Shown: positions 25,961-34,871 of the stretch, in pieces
Layout of the letters: the number at the start of each line of letters is the position of its first letter
How positions within the stretch are numbered: position 1 is the stretch's first letter
Source of the DNA: an uncultured bacterium
GTDB lineage: Bacteria; Planctomycetota; UBA1135; UBA2386
Direction: 5' to 3'
DNA length: 64,000 bases
Assembly (NCBI GenBank): GCA_937906475.1
Contig: CALCZA010000046.1
Coordinates: forward strand, 1-64,000
Program-made: the position numbers and the translations under genes
The notes under the pieces: model-generated
Database searches by the model: none
What the model saw: only the letters and a program-made list of their open reading frames with translations
Told to the model about the DNA's origin: nothing

Positions 25961-26521
25961 GTGAAAAGATCTCTGCTGCTGTGCTCCCTCGCCTTGTTCG
26001 CTAGTTGCTCCGAGGATGCGACTGCGCGCCACGATGCAAACCCAGCTGATGCAAACCCAGCTGATGCAAACCAGGCTGATGCGGATGCCCCGAACCGGCG
26101 ACTCGATCCGCTTGACGACTCGGACTGCAATCTACAGACGGTGCTCGTCGCGGGCATTCCTGGTAGTCCCGGCAACCTGATCAAGTCCGAACGCAATCCC
26201 AACGGTGATAGCGAGCTGGCCGTGGTGATGCGTTTGTTCGTCGACGGTTTGCGCGACTCGCGGCTGATGATCGAAGCCGGCGAGCCGGTTAAGCCACTTT
26301 TTCCGGTGCATCGTGTGATGCGTTGCGCGTGGCCGACGGTGCCTTCCGAGCGCGACGAAGGCTACGACGCGCGTTCCAAGGCCTACCTAGGCGTGGTGCG
26401 CTACTTCGACGAGTCGCCGAGCAAGGATACTTACAACGCGATTGTCAGTAACTGCGTCGCGTGCCACCAGGTGTCGTGCGGCGGCGTGATCGAGTTCATC
26501 GAAAGTCTGCGGTGGGAGTAG
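25961..26521 (+). CDS. Lipoprotein with a CxxCH heme-binding motif
   Basis: 186 residues from GTG 25961, chosen because it gives a lipoprotein signal (VKRSLLLCSLALFASC, Cys at residue 16). A TTG at 25922 would only add 13 residues. After the lipobox there is a low-complexity spacer of DANPA/DANQA units. The C-terminal third has NCVACHQVSC, a single c-type heme site (CVACH) near residue 170. Its size and late CxxCH suggest a small anchored cytochrome or heme sensor; the axial ligand is not obvious. It ends four bases before the next gene. Confidence 0.65.
   Translation: MKRSLLLCSLALFASCSEDATARHDANPADANPADANQADADAPNRRLDPLDDSDCNLQTVLVAGIPGSPGNLIKSERNPNGDSELAVVMRLFVDGLRDSRLMIEAGEPVKPLFPVHRVMRCAWPTVPSERDEGYDARSKAYLGVVRYFDESPSKDTYNAIVSNCVACHQVSCGGVIEFIESLRWE
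26033..26080 (+). repeat. 15-bp tandem repeat in the lipoprotein spacer
   Basis: Three head-to-tail units of GATGCAAACCCAGCT, the third with a changed base pair region, encode the Asp-Ala-Asn-Pro-Ala spacer. Such arrays change length by slippage. Confidence 0.85.
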
Positions 26522-26525
26522 TGGC

Positions 26526-27203
26526 ATGAGCGCGGCGATAATCGACGAAGCTGAGAGCCGTCCGGTCGACACCATCTTTTTGGTGTTGGCAGCGGTGTTC
26601 TTGTCGTCGCTAGTCGTCTGCAACTTGATCGCGAACAAGTTCTTGACGGTCGACCTCGGCTTCAAGGTGTTCACGCTGTCGGCGGGCGCGTTGCCGTACC
26701 CGATCACGTTCTTGGCGACGGACTTGCTGTCGGAGCTATATGGACGTCGGCGTGCCAATCGCGTTGTGATGGCTGGCTTTGTGGCGTCGTTGTTTGCGCT
26801 GCTTGCATTGTGGCTTGGTGGCGAGTTCCAAGCGATTGAGGGTAGCCCCGTCAGTCAGGAGACCTATCAGTCGGCGTTTGGCAACACGTGGCGCGTGATC
26901 TCGGCGTCGATGACGGCCTACTTGGTGGCGCAGTTTCTCGATGTGCGGTTGTTCCACTTCTGGCGCGATCTGACCAAGGGCAAGCACTTGTGGTTGCGCA
27001 ACAACGCGTCGACCGTCGTATCGCAGTTGCTTGATTCGGTGCTGGTCGTGCTGGTGCTGTTCTGGGGTGCGAAGCCCGGCGATGAGATGTTGTCGATCAT
27101 CTTGGACCTGTGGTTGTTCAAGGCACTGGTCGCGTTCGCGGACACGCCGCTGTTCTACTTCTTCACGTGGTTGCTGAAGCGCGTGCCGATGCGGCCGTTG
27201 TAG
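26526..27203 (+). CDS. yhhQ: Queuosine precursor transporter (YhhQ/DUF165)
   Basis: 225 residues with six hydrophobic segments. The family signature is clear: LVVCNLIANKF near residue 30, GALPYPITFLATDLLSELYGRRRANRVV at about 55-82, and a late NNASTVVSQLLDSVLV. YhhQ-type carriers import 7-cyano-7-deazaguanine or the reduced precursor for queuosine in tRNA. No queuosine biosynthesis genes are in the window, fitting a salvage role. It starts four bases after the cytochrome-like lipoprotein gene, so the two may share a transcript. Confidence 0.9.
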   Translation: MSAAIIDEAESRPVDTIFLVLAAVFLSSLVVCNLIANKFLTVDLGFKVFTLSAGALPYPITFLATDLLSELYGRRRANRVVMAGFVASLFALLALWLGGEFQAIEGSPVSQETYQSAFGNTWRVISASMTAYLVAQFLDVRLFHFWRDLTKGKHLWLRNNASTVVSQLLDSVLVVLVLFWGAKPGDEMLSIILDLWLFKALVAFADTPLFYFFTWLLKRVPMRPL

Positions 27204-27327
27204 CGCGCATGTGAGACCGCGGAAACGTATTGGTCTCCAATGCGAAGGTTCACGAGTCCGAGCGCGGATACAGCGACGATATTCAGGTCGCCGCGCTCTG
27301 CAAAGGCGCGTTGCCTGTCGTGCCTGG

Positions 27328-29103
27328 CTACATCCGCTCAGGAGCCTTGATGCCGAGCAGGCCGAGGCCCGTCGTCAGCAGACGCCGTGCGGCATCGACT
27401 AGCACCAGCCGTGCATCGCGCACCGCCGATTCGGCACCGACCACGTAGTGATCCGCCAGGTAGCTGTGGATCTCGCCGGCTAGCGCGATGGTGTAGTTGG
27501 TGACGATGCTTGGCTCGGACTGATCGGCGGCGCGTTGCACGGCCGTTGCGAAGTCCATCATCGTCAGCAGCACGCGCTCGGCATCGGCCAGCAGCGCGAA
27601 GTCGATGCTCTCGACTCCAGGCACCGGCATGTCGACCTTGCGCAAGATCGAACTGAGGCGCGCACACGCGTATTGCACGTAGGGACCCGTTTCGCCTTCG
27701 AACGCGAGCATTGCGTCCCAGTCGAACTTGACGTCTTTGATGCGGCCGTTCTTCAGGTCATTGAACACGATTGCCGACACGCCAACGTGTTCGGCAACCG
27801 CATCCGGGTCTTCGAGGTCCGGGTTCTTCTCGGCGATGACGCCGCGCACCTTGGCGACGGCTTGATCGAGGATCTCGTCGAGGAATACGGCGTTGCCCGA
27901 GCGTGACGCGAACTTCTCCCACTTGCCTTCGGGGCTCTTCGATAGCACGAGGCCAAACGGCACGTGTTCGACGGCGTTGGCGACTGGCTCCTTCATCTTC
28001 TCGAGCACGCCCTTCAGTTGCGCGAAGTGCAGTTTCTGCTCTGAGCCAACGATGTAGAGGATGCGCGTCGGCGAGAACTCCCGCTCGCGGTAGAACGCTG
28101 CCGCCAGGTCACGGGTGTGGTAGAGAGTTGTGCCGTCACGTTTGCGCAGAAGGCATGGCACTTTGATGCCGAACTCCTTCAGCGTAACGACCTGCGCGCC
28201 TTCGCTTTCCTCGAGCACTCCGGCGGCTTCGACGCGCTTCATCGCGTCATCCATCTTGTCTTCGAAGAACGACTCGCCGGTAATGTGATCGAACGTCACG
28301 CCGAGGCGCGAGTAGGGCCCTTGGAATGCCTTCAGCGATTCGTCGCGCAGCATTTGCCACATACGACGTTCTACGTTGTCCTCGCCCGACTCCAGGTTCT
28401 TGAAGTGGTCGGCTGCTTCCTGCAGCAGGTCGGGGTTCTTCTGCGCTTCACCTTCGAACTGCTTGTAGAGCTCGAACATATGCCGCATCGCGGACTCGTG
28501 CAGCTTGGCTTCGTCGCCGAAGTGCATGTAGGCCGTCATCATCTTGGCGAACGGCATGCCCCAATCACCAAGGTGGTTGATGCCGTGCACGGTCGCGCCG
28601 AGGTGACGGTGGATGCGGCACAGGGCGTTGCCGAGCACCGTGCTACGCATGTGGCCGATGTGGAACGGCTTCGCGATGTTCGGTGAACTGAAATCGATGC
28701 AGACGACCTGATCGTTTGCCGCAGCGTTGCCATACGGCGCCGCTTCGGTCTGGATCGCGGTCAGCACCTGTTGCGCCATCGCCGCGCGACGGAACTTGAA
28801 GTTGATGAATGGCCCGGTCGCTACGGCTGACTCGATGACATCATCGGCCTCGATCTTCTCCGCTAGTTCGGCCGCGAACTTCGGCGGCGGCTGCTTGGCC
28901 AGTTTTGCCAATTGGAACGCCCCGAGCGCTACGTCCCCGTGGTCACGGTTCCTGGGTGGATCCAGTCGCACCATTCCGGCAGCTTCGGCAGGGAGTTGCA
29001 GGTCGGCGATTGCAGCGAGCAGTCGCTCGCGCAGATGGCTATTCAGGTCAGTCACAGTTTGTCCGGGGAGTTGGGCGAACAGAATAGCGTCGCCGCTGGG
29101 CAT
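27328..29103 (-). CDS. argS: Arginyl-tRNA synthetase
   Basis: 591 residues. An in-frame GTG at 29055 is an alternative start. It has the N-terminal tRNA D-loop-binding domain, then the class I HIGH motif as FHIGHMRST (HIGH at residues 148-151) and GINHLGDWGMPF, and the C-terminal anticodon-binding domain ending GIKAPERM, as is typical for ArgS. The second signature region reads FASRSGN in place of canonical KMSKS, common in ArgS. It charges tRNA-Arg with arginine using ATP. It is convergent with the yhhQ gene. Confidence 0.95.
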   Translation of the reverse strand: MPSGDAILFAQLPGQTVTDLNSHLRERLLAAIADLQLPAEAAGMVRLDPPRNRDHGDVALGAFQLAKLAKQPPPKFAAELAEKIEADDVIESAVATGPFINFKFRRAAMAQQVLTAIQTEAAPYGNAAANDQVVCIDFSSPNIAKPFHIGHMRSTVLGNALCRIHRHLGATVHGINHLGDWGMPFAKMMTAYMHFGDEAKLHESAMRHMFELYKQFEGEAQKNPDLLQEAADHFKNLESGEDNVERRMWQMLRDESLKAFQGPYSRLGVTFDHITGESFFEDKMDDAMKRVEAAGVLEESEGAQVVTLKEFGIKVPCLLRKRDGTTLYHTRDLAAAFYREREFSPTRILYIVGSEQKLHFAQLKGVLEKMKEPVANAVEHVPFGLVLSKSPEGKWEKFASRSGNAVFLDEILDQAVAKVRGVIAEKNPDLEDPDAVAEHVGVSAIVFNDLKNGRIKDVKFDWDAMLAFEGETGPYVQYACARLSSILRKVDMPVPGVESIDFALLADAERVLLTMMDFATAVQRAADQSEPSIVTNYTIALAGEIHSYLADHYVVGAESAVRDARLVLVDAARRLLTTGLGLLGIKAPERM

Positions 29104-29427
29104 TGCCGCTCCGTTCCGGGCGCAGATGGGTGTTGTTACGGCCAGAAGGTGGTGACATAGAGACGGTGCCCCGAGAGAGTCGAGTCCCTACTTACGGCCC
29201 TGTCCGCCTACGTTGCATCGTTGGCCGGATGACTGGGAGTTGAACGGGCCCGTTGGATCGGTGTCGCTCAAGCTCAAGGTCGCCCGTTCTGGGTAGGCGG
29301 TGGTGGCGGTCTCGACGCGGATTGGCTCGCCCGGGTTCGTCAACCGGAACGCGGGCAACCCAGTTAGCGGCCAATCTGAGATCGTCGATGACGAGTTTGA
29401 CGACTACGATCCGGAGCAGGACGACGA
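29104..29427. other. Intergenic region, upstream of divergent genes
   Basis: About 325 bases between the divergent argS and cytochrome/monooxygenase genes. Probably both promoters are here. A short open frame on the plus strand ending near 29431 has a very acidic tail (DDEFDDYDPEQDDE), but no clear start and no family, so it is not called as a gene. Confidence 0.45.
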
Positions 29428-31281
29428 ATGATGTTCCAACTACACCGAGTAAAGGTCGCGGCTCTGATCGCCTGCATGGGGTCGCCGTTATTGGTGGCGC
29501 AAGAGTCTCCAACGTGGTCCTCCGATGTCGCCGCGATTGTCTACCGTTCGTGCGCGTCGTGTCATCGCCCTGGCCAGCCGGCACCATTCTCGTTGCTCAG
29601 CTACGACGATGTGTTCAAGAAGCGCACGTTCGTCGCCGAGGTCACCGCACTCGGTTACATGCCGCCATGGCAGCCGACGCATGGTGACTTCGCGGGCGAT
29701 CGTCGGTTGTCGCAGCAGGACCTCGCGACGATCCAGAGTTGGGTTGCGGCAGGTGCGCCGCGCGGCGACCAGGGCAAGGAACCGAGCGCGCCGACGTTCA
29801 CCGATGGTTGGCAGTTGGGTGAGCCGGACGTGATCATTCGTATGCCGGATGTGCTGGACGTGCCGGCTGCTGGCGCCGACATCGTGCGCAACTTCGTCGT
29901 GCCGATCGCTCTCGAACGTATGCGCTATGTCGCGGCGGTAGAGATTCGTCCGGGTAGCCGCGCCGTGCACCACGCGGTGCTAGCGGTTGATCGCACGCGA
30001 CGATCGCGGCAGTCGGATGATGCCGATGCTGGGCCGGGGTTCTCAGGCATGACGCTTGGCGCCGCCGCGCCGCCGGACGGTCACTTCATGGGTTGGACGC
30101 CGGGTAAGAGCGTTCGACGCAGTCCGGATGGCATGGCCTGGCGGTTGTTCCCTGGCGACGACTTCGTGTTGCAGTTGCATGCCGTGCCCGTTGGCAAGCT
30201 AGAGAAGGTGCAGCCGGAGATTGGCATTTGGTTTACCGACGAACCGACCCGGAACGTGTTCGACTTGGTCATGTTGTTCTCCGAGGAGATCGATGTTGCT
30301 CCGGGAGTGGCGGACTTCGTGTTGCGTGACCATCTGGTGTTGCCCACGGCGGTGACATTGCATGCGGTCTACCCGCACGCGCACTATGTATGCCGCAAGA
30401 TGAAGGCGACGGCGACGTTGCCCGACGGCAAGGTGCGAGTGCTGTTCACAATTGATGAGTGGGACTTCGATTGGCAGGACGACTATCGCTTCCGGCAACC
30501 GATCGATCTGCCGGCCGGCACGCGTCTGGCGATCGAATACGTCTACGACAACAGCGAGAACAACGACAACAACCCAGTGCGGCCGTTGCGGCGGGTGCGG
30601 TTTGGTCAGGAGTCGGCGGATGAGATGGGGACCTGCACGTTCTCGCTGACGCTGCGTGATCTGCGCGAACGTGCTGAGTTGCAGTTGGCGACGACCGATC
30701 GTGACCTCGAGAAGATCCCTGATGCGTGGAACCTGCTGATGCGGAAGTGCCAGCTAGAACGCGAACGCGGCAACTTCGCGGTCGCCCAAAGAGCGATCGA
30801 GAAGGCGTGCAAGATCTCTCCTGGTGCGGCCGCGGTGTGGTTTGAGCGCGGCATGTTGGGTGAGAGCATGCACAAGCTGGAGACCGCTGCGTCGAGTTAC
30901 CAGCAAGCGCTGCGCATCGACAAGAACCACGCGATGGCCCATATGCAACTCGGCACGCTGTTTGGCCGCAGCGGCAATGACGCGAAGGCGCTGCTGCACT
31001 TTGGTGAAGCCGTGCGCGTGCTACCTAACTCGCCGCGTGCGCACAATAATTTCGCGACGGCCAACTTCGCCGCTAACAAACTTAAAGTTGCCGAGCGTCA
31101 CTACCGCCGCGCCATTGCGTTGCAGGCGAACTACTTCAACGCACAGTTTAATCTTGCGCGCGTGCTGGTGGGCATGGGCCGCAAGAAAGCAGCGCGCCAG
31201 GAACTGAAGCGTGCCGCCGAACTTCGCCCACGCGAGCCGGCGGTGCAGCAGTTGCTGAAGCAGTTGGATGCTGGCAAGTAA
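29428..31281 (+). CDS. Secreted cytochrome c / copper monooxygenase-like / TPR fusion
   Basis: 617 residues; ATG 29431 is equally possible. A signal peptide ends near LVAQ. A class I cytochrome c domain has CASCH at 42-46 and a Met ligand in YMPPW. Next comes a region like the two-domain copper type II ascorbate-dependent monooxygenases (PHM/DBM): AVHHAVLAVD with a His pair, then HAVYPHAHYVCRKMKA with further His ligands. The C-terminal third is TPR, with at least four 34-residue repeats. The architecture is one of those seen in Planctomycetota. It is presumably a periplasmic redox enzyme; the substrate is unknown. Confidence 0.85.
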   Translation: MMFQLHRVKVAALIACMGSPLLVAQESPTWSSDVAAIVYRSCASCHRPGQPAPFSLLSYDDVFKKRTFVAEVTALGYMPPWQPTHGDFAGDRRLSQQDLATIQSWVAAGAPRGDQGKEPSAPTFTDGWQLGEPDVIIRMPDVLDVPAAGADIVRNFVVPIALERMRYVAAVEIRPGSRAVHHAVLAVDRTRRSRQSDDADAGPGFSGMTLGAAAPPDGHFMGWTPGKSVRRSPDGMAWRLFPGDDFVLQLHAVPVGKLEKVQPEIGIWFTDEPTRNVFDLVMLFSEEIDVAPGVADFVLRDHLVLPTAVTLHAVYPHAHYVCRKMKATATLPDGKVRVLFTIDEWDFDWQDDYRFRQPIDLPAGTRLAIEYVYDNSENNDNNPVRPLRRVRFGQESADEMGTCTFSLTLRDLRERAELQLATTDRDLEKIPDAWNLLMRKCQLERERGNFAVAQRAIEKACKISPGAAAVWFERGMLGESMHKLETAASSYQQALRIDKNHAMAHMQLGTLFGRSGNDAKALLHFGEAVRVLPNSPRAHNNFATANFAANKLKVAERHYRRAIALQANYFNAQFNLARVLVGMGRKKAARQELKRAAELRPREPAVQQLLKQLDAGK

Positions 31282-31320
31282 CTACGGATTGCGGCTGCAC
31301 AGGCTACAGCGATCGATTCC

Positions 31321-34300
31321 CTAGCGAGTTCTCGCCGGCGCGCGCAGTTCGATCTCGGTGATGCGCAATTGTGGCCCCCAGGTCGCGATGCCGATGCGCG
31401 TCATGTCGGGGATCGCACGAATTGCGTTCTGGTCGAACAACACCTGCGTGCCAAGTCGAACCGTTAGCCGCTTGCCGTAGTAGAGCAGTTCGAGGGTCGT
31501 TGGCTTCTTGTCGTCGACCTCGTAATTGACCGGATCACTTTGGTAGACGAGTCGGTCGTAGCGCTCGATAGTCGCCTGCACCTTGTCGCCGCGCGGGTTG
31601 AGGATCAGCGTCCATCCCGACAAACCATCGCGCAGGCCGTCACCTTGGAAGGTCACGCACATCTTTGGCGCAAGACTCTTCTGTTCGAGATCGATTGTCA
31701 GGCGGAACGCGTCGAGTCCCTTGGTCGCCTTTTCTGGCAACCATGCGAGGTTGGACGGGGAGTCCTTGGGGAAGCCTGGCCGCACTGTGTACTTGCGCCA
31801 CTGCACGCCGCGATTCGTCGAAGTGCCGTTGAGCGCCTTGTTGCGAACGGTCCACTTGCCGACTGGCGTGTCCAGTTTGCGATGGGCGCTGCGGGAACTG
31901 CCCTTGACCTTGAACACTTGCCGCCATTTTTTGCCATTCGGCGTGTCGATCGCCGTGAGCTTCTTCTTGGCTGGTTGCACATCCGTGGTCCAAGTTTCCA
32001 GGTCCAGCGGCGAACCGCTGCGCTTCGCGATCGCGAGCGAACATCCTGAACCGCCAGTTCGATTGCGCACCTTCAGCAACACCTTGTTGCGCCCCGGTTG
32101 CAGCGTCACTTTGAATCGCGCCGCATCGGGAAGCATCGTCTGCCAATTCGGTCGCCACGGCCCGTGACCGCCGTACTTGCGGTTGTACTTGCCGATCAAC
32201 GTATCGTTGACGAACACCGTCACATCATCGTCGCCACGAACGTGCAGCCACGCTTCGGTCTCGGCTTCGACGTTCACATGGGTCAACGCGTAGATTGCGG
32301 TGTTGTCCATGTAGGAGAAGTGAAAGCGCAACCAACCGGTTGCGTCGACGGTCACCGGCTTGTTGCCTGGGCGCCGCCACGTGGGGTTGTTGTTGATGCT
32401 CTCGTAGCGCTTCGCTAAATCGATCTCGAATTCTGGCGGGAAGCGATAGGCGTCGGGGTTGACGCCCTTCTTCTTAAATGGACCGATGACCCACCAGTCT
32501 TCGATGACGCCAAGCTCGTCGGTGTGGTCTTCGACGTTGGCGTTTTCGCGCTTCAGCCGCTTCGCCATCACGTCGCGCGGCACCGGCGAGCCCAGCGAGT
32601 CTTCGAGCTTCGCCGAGACCGCGGCGCGTCGCGTTTGGCGTTGTTCTTCGCGCACCATCGCCAGATCGCTCGGCAGTAGAGGCCACCGGAACTTGATCAA
32701 GTCATCGAACGCCTTCTCACCAAACGCTTCGACCAGGTGATAGGCATACGCCCGTGCCAACATTGGCGTGCGCGTATCCTTGATCGCATCGCCACGGTAG
32801 TCGCGGAAGAACTTGCGGTAGCGCTCCCAGTGGTAGTGGCTGCCGACCTTGCCGTGCTCCTGCATGAAGTGCAGCAAGAAGCCGGCGCTGGGGCCGTAGT
32901 TGGGAATGCGCCAGTATTCTAGATCGCGGTTTAGGTAGTCGCCGAGGAACGCGCGCTTGGCACTACCGAAGGCGAGGCGCGACTGCGCGACTTGCCCGAG
33001 TTCGTGATAGCTAAACGCCGCGGCAAAGTCGGCGAGGCCTTCGCGGAAGCCTGGGTAGATCGGCTTGGTGTCATCGACACAATGCGCGAGTTCGTGGTAG
33101 AAGAGTCCGCCGTCAACGCGGCGCTTCGTGTCGTCCGGTTTGGCTCGGCCGATGTCGATGATCTTGCCACCGCCAACGCCACCGCCAAACTCCCATAGTT
33201 CCTTGAAGTAGACCGTGACGCGGTCGCCTTGCGGGTTGGGCACGCGGCCGAACAGGTCCGTCTGGTAGAGGTAGGCCAGGTCGAACAGCAACAGGCTGTC
33301 GGCCGGGATGCCGTTGACCAACTTCTCCGGGCCAATCATCACGAAACGATGGCTGACGCGTTGGCTGGTGCGAGCCCAACTCGGGTGGTTCATCGCGGCG
33401 TCGGCTTCTGCCCGCTCTTCCGGCGGCACGTCCTTCAGCCACGCGCGCTCGATTTCGCGACGCGCTTCGGCTGCCTCATCGCGAAGTTCCGGCGTGAACT
33501 CAACCGTGCGAACGAGTTCGCGAGCGATTGGCCGGCGCTTCTTGTCGCTTGCCATCGCGACTGCAAATTCCAACCGCTCGGGCTCTGCTTTGTGTTCGGC
33601 CGCCAGTTGGTCGACCTCAGCTTGCTGCTCCTTGGTGATCGCAAACACTCTCTCGGCAATGCCGTCGCGATCCTTGGTGACGCGTCGCGCGTTGCTGAGT
33701 GCGCCGAGCACGGCTCGGTCTGCGTCTTCTTGCAGTGCGCCACCAACTGCATCAAGCAACACCAGCGCCGCAAACAGGCGGCCGCGATCGTAGAGGCGTC
33801 CCGCAACCTGGCGTAGGTAGCGGGCGCGTTCTGCTTGGATGCGTCCTTTGACGATACCGTCCTCTTCGAATGACAGCGGTGCCGGTCGCATCTTGCCGAC
33901 CTTCAGCAACGCCTTCTGCAGTTGCTCCTTCAGATTGTAGTCATCTGTGCGACGGAACGAGAACTCTAGTTGGTCCCACGCGGCGCGCGCATCGTTCTTG
34001 GCCAACTCGAGCGCGGCAGCAATCGTCGCCTCGACGTTAGTGGCATCCGGTACCAGTTCGATCTCGGGGAACTTGAAGTTCGCGATCTGCACCAGACCGT
34101 TGCGCGGTCGCGTCTGCGACAGTGGCGGCAGCACCTCATTGTCTTCTGGGTTGAGGAAGCCGACCAGCACGTCGATTTTGTTGACGTTCTTTGGCGTCAG
34201 CGGGAAGAACAGCGATAGCTCGTAGCTGACGGGCTTGTTCGGTTGCCATTTCATCACCGCGACTGGTGGCGCGTGGTCGCGCTGCTGAACGGTGCGACCA

Positions 34301-34518
34301 CCAGAACGCAACTCGAGGCGAACGGCATACGGTTGTCGAAGCGGCGCTTCCGTCGTGAACGTCAGTTTGACGGTCGCACGCCCGGTGGTGGCGAGTGCGC
34401 TCGAATCGACCGAGCCCACGACCTTGATCGGCAAGGATTGTTGGGCCGCGATGGGCGCGCATGCGAGCAGCGAAAACAGGCAAGCCCTAAGCATGGGCGA
34501 TGGGCGGCGTGACATCAT
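31321..34518 (-). CDS. Second secreted gluzincin-like metalloprotease
   Basis: 1065 residues; an internal Met at 34494 gives the shortest signal peptide (MLRACLFSLLACAPIAAQ). The N-terminal half is beta-sandwich and helical. A peptidase-MA type zinc site appears as HELAH at 475-479 and EGLADF with Glu493, the HExxH-x13-E spacing. Downstream are DUF1080-like and glycan-binding-like beta regions (RFHFSYMDNTAIYALTHVNV, AWLHVRGDDDVTVFVND) and a C-terminal beta-sandwich (YYGKRLTVRLGTQVLFDQ). The domain order resembles the 9760-13131 protein but the sequences are distant. It is likely exported; the substrate is unknown. Confidence 0.8.
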   Translation of the reverse strand: MMSRRPSPMLRACLFSLLACAPIAAQQSLPIKVVGSVDSSALATTGRATVKLTFTTEAPLRQPYAVRLELRSGGRTVQQRDHAPPVAVMKWQPNKPVSYELSLFFPLTPKNVNKIDVLVGFLNPEDNEVLPPLSQTRPRNGLVQIANFKFPEIELVPDATNVEATIAAALELAKNDARAAWDQLEFSFRRTDDYNLKEQLQKALLKVGKMRPAPLSFEEDGIVKGRIQAERARYLRQVAGRLYDRGRLFAALVLLDAVGGALQEDADRAVLGALSNARRVTKDRDGIAERVFAITKEQQAEVDQLAAEHKAEPERLEFAVAMASDKKRRPIARELVRTVEFTPELRDEAAEARREIERAWLKDVPPEERAEADAAMNHPSWARTSQRVSHRFVMIGPEKLVNGIPADSLLLFDLAYLYQTDLFGRVPNPQGDRVTVYFKELWEFGGGVGGGKIIDIGRAKPDDTKRRVDGGLFYHELAHCVDDTKPIYPGFREGLADFAAAFSYHELGQVAQSRLAFGSAKRAFLGDYLNRDLEYWRIPNYGPSAGFLLHFMQEHGKVGSHYHWERYRKFFRDYRGDAIKDTRTPMLARAYAYHLVEAFGEKAFDDLIKFRWPLLPSDLAMVREEQRQTRRAAVSAKLEDSLGSPVPRDVMAKRLKRENANVEDHTDELGVIEDWWVIGPFKKKGVNPDAYRFPPEFEIDLAKRYESINNNPTWRRPGNKPVTVDATGWLRFHFSYMDNTAIYALTHVNVEAETEAWLHVRGDDDVTVFVNDTLIGKYNRKYGGHGPWRPNWQTMLPDAARFKVTLQPGRNKVLLKVRNRTGGSGCSLAIAKRSGSPLDLETWTTDVQPAKKKLTAIDTPNGKKWRQVFKVKGSSRSAHRKLDTPVGKWTVRNKALNGTSTNRGVQWRKYTVRPGFPKDSPSNLAWLPEKATKGLDAFRLTIDLEQKSLAPKMCVTFQGDGLRDGLSGWTLILNPRGDKVQATIERYDRLVYQSDPVNYEVDDKKPTTLELLYYGKRLTVRLGTQVLFDQNAIRAIPDMTRIGIATWGPQLRITEIELRAPARTR

Positions 34519-34578
34519 TGGCGACTGGGGGGGTCGACAAAGCGTAGCGGCTTGTCGGGCTTGGTGGGCGGCGGTCCC

Positions 34579-34785
34579 TTACTTGTGGTCAAGCGTGAGG
34601 TCGAGTTGGTGCGCCACGCCAACCGCAAGTTCGAACGGTGCCAGTGTGGTCGATGTGAACGCTTCGTGAGTCACGCTCGCGATGGCTGTTGGCACTAGCA
34701 CCCCGATAAACCGATAGGGACCCCGGCAAACGGTGATGGCGACTCGCGCGTTGCTGCGCGTCTCTCATCCGCCCAGGTGCATCAT
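34579..34785 (-). pseudogene. Possible small gene interrupted by TGA
   Basis: From ATG 34785 the frame reads six residues (MMHLGG), then TGA at 34765-34767, then 61 further codons to TAA at 34579. The downstream part includes CRGPYRFIGVLVPTAIASV and LAPFELAVGVAHQLDLTL and looks protein-like. No GTG or ATG after the TGA gives the whole segment. It may be a decayed gene; a 5-bp stem just after the TGA is too close for a standard SECIS. Identity unknown. Confidence 0.3.
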
Positions 34786-34850
34786 GGGCACTGCCCGCCT
34801 GATTTCGCCGACGTTCACGTTGCGAACGTTTTGGTGCCGCTAAAGGGGGG

Positions 34851-34869
34851 GCGCTTCTCTAGAAAGCGC
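34851..34869 (-). terminator. Hairpin just after the ABC-F gene
   Basis: A 6-bp stem GCGCTT/AAGCGC with a 7-base loop lies within three bases of the stop codon at 34872. Purely stem-loop evidence; no T-tract in the transcript direction. Confidence 0.4.
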
Positions 34870-34871
34870 GG

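Larger units (their letters stand above)
34519..34871. other. Intergenic region with a possible small gene
   Basis: About 350 bases between leftward genes. It contains the TGA-interrupted minus-strand frame at 34579-34785 and the hairpin at 34851-34869, described separately. Another inverted repeat (ACGTTC/GAACGT, 34811-34829) is followed by four T on the plus strand. Nothing else is seen. Confidence 0.5.
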
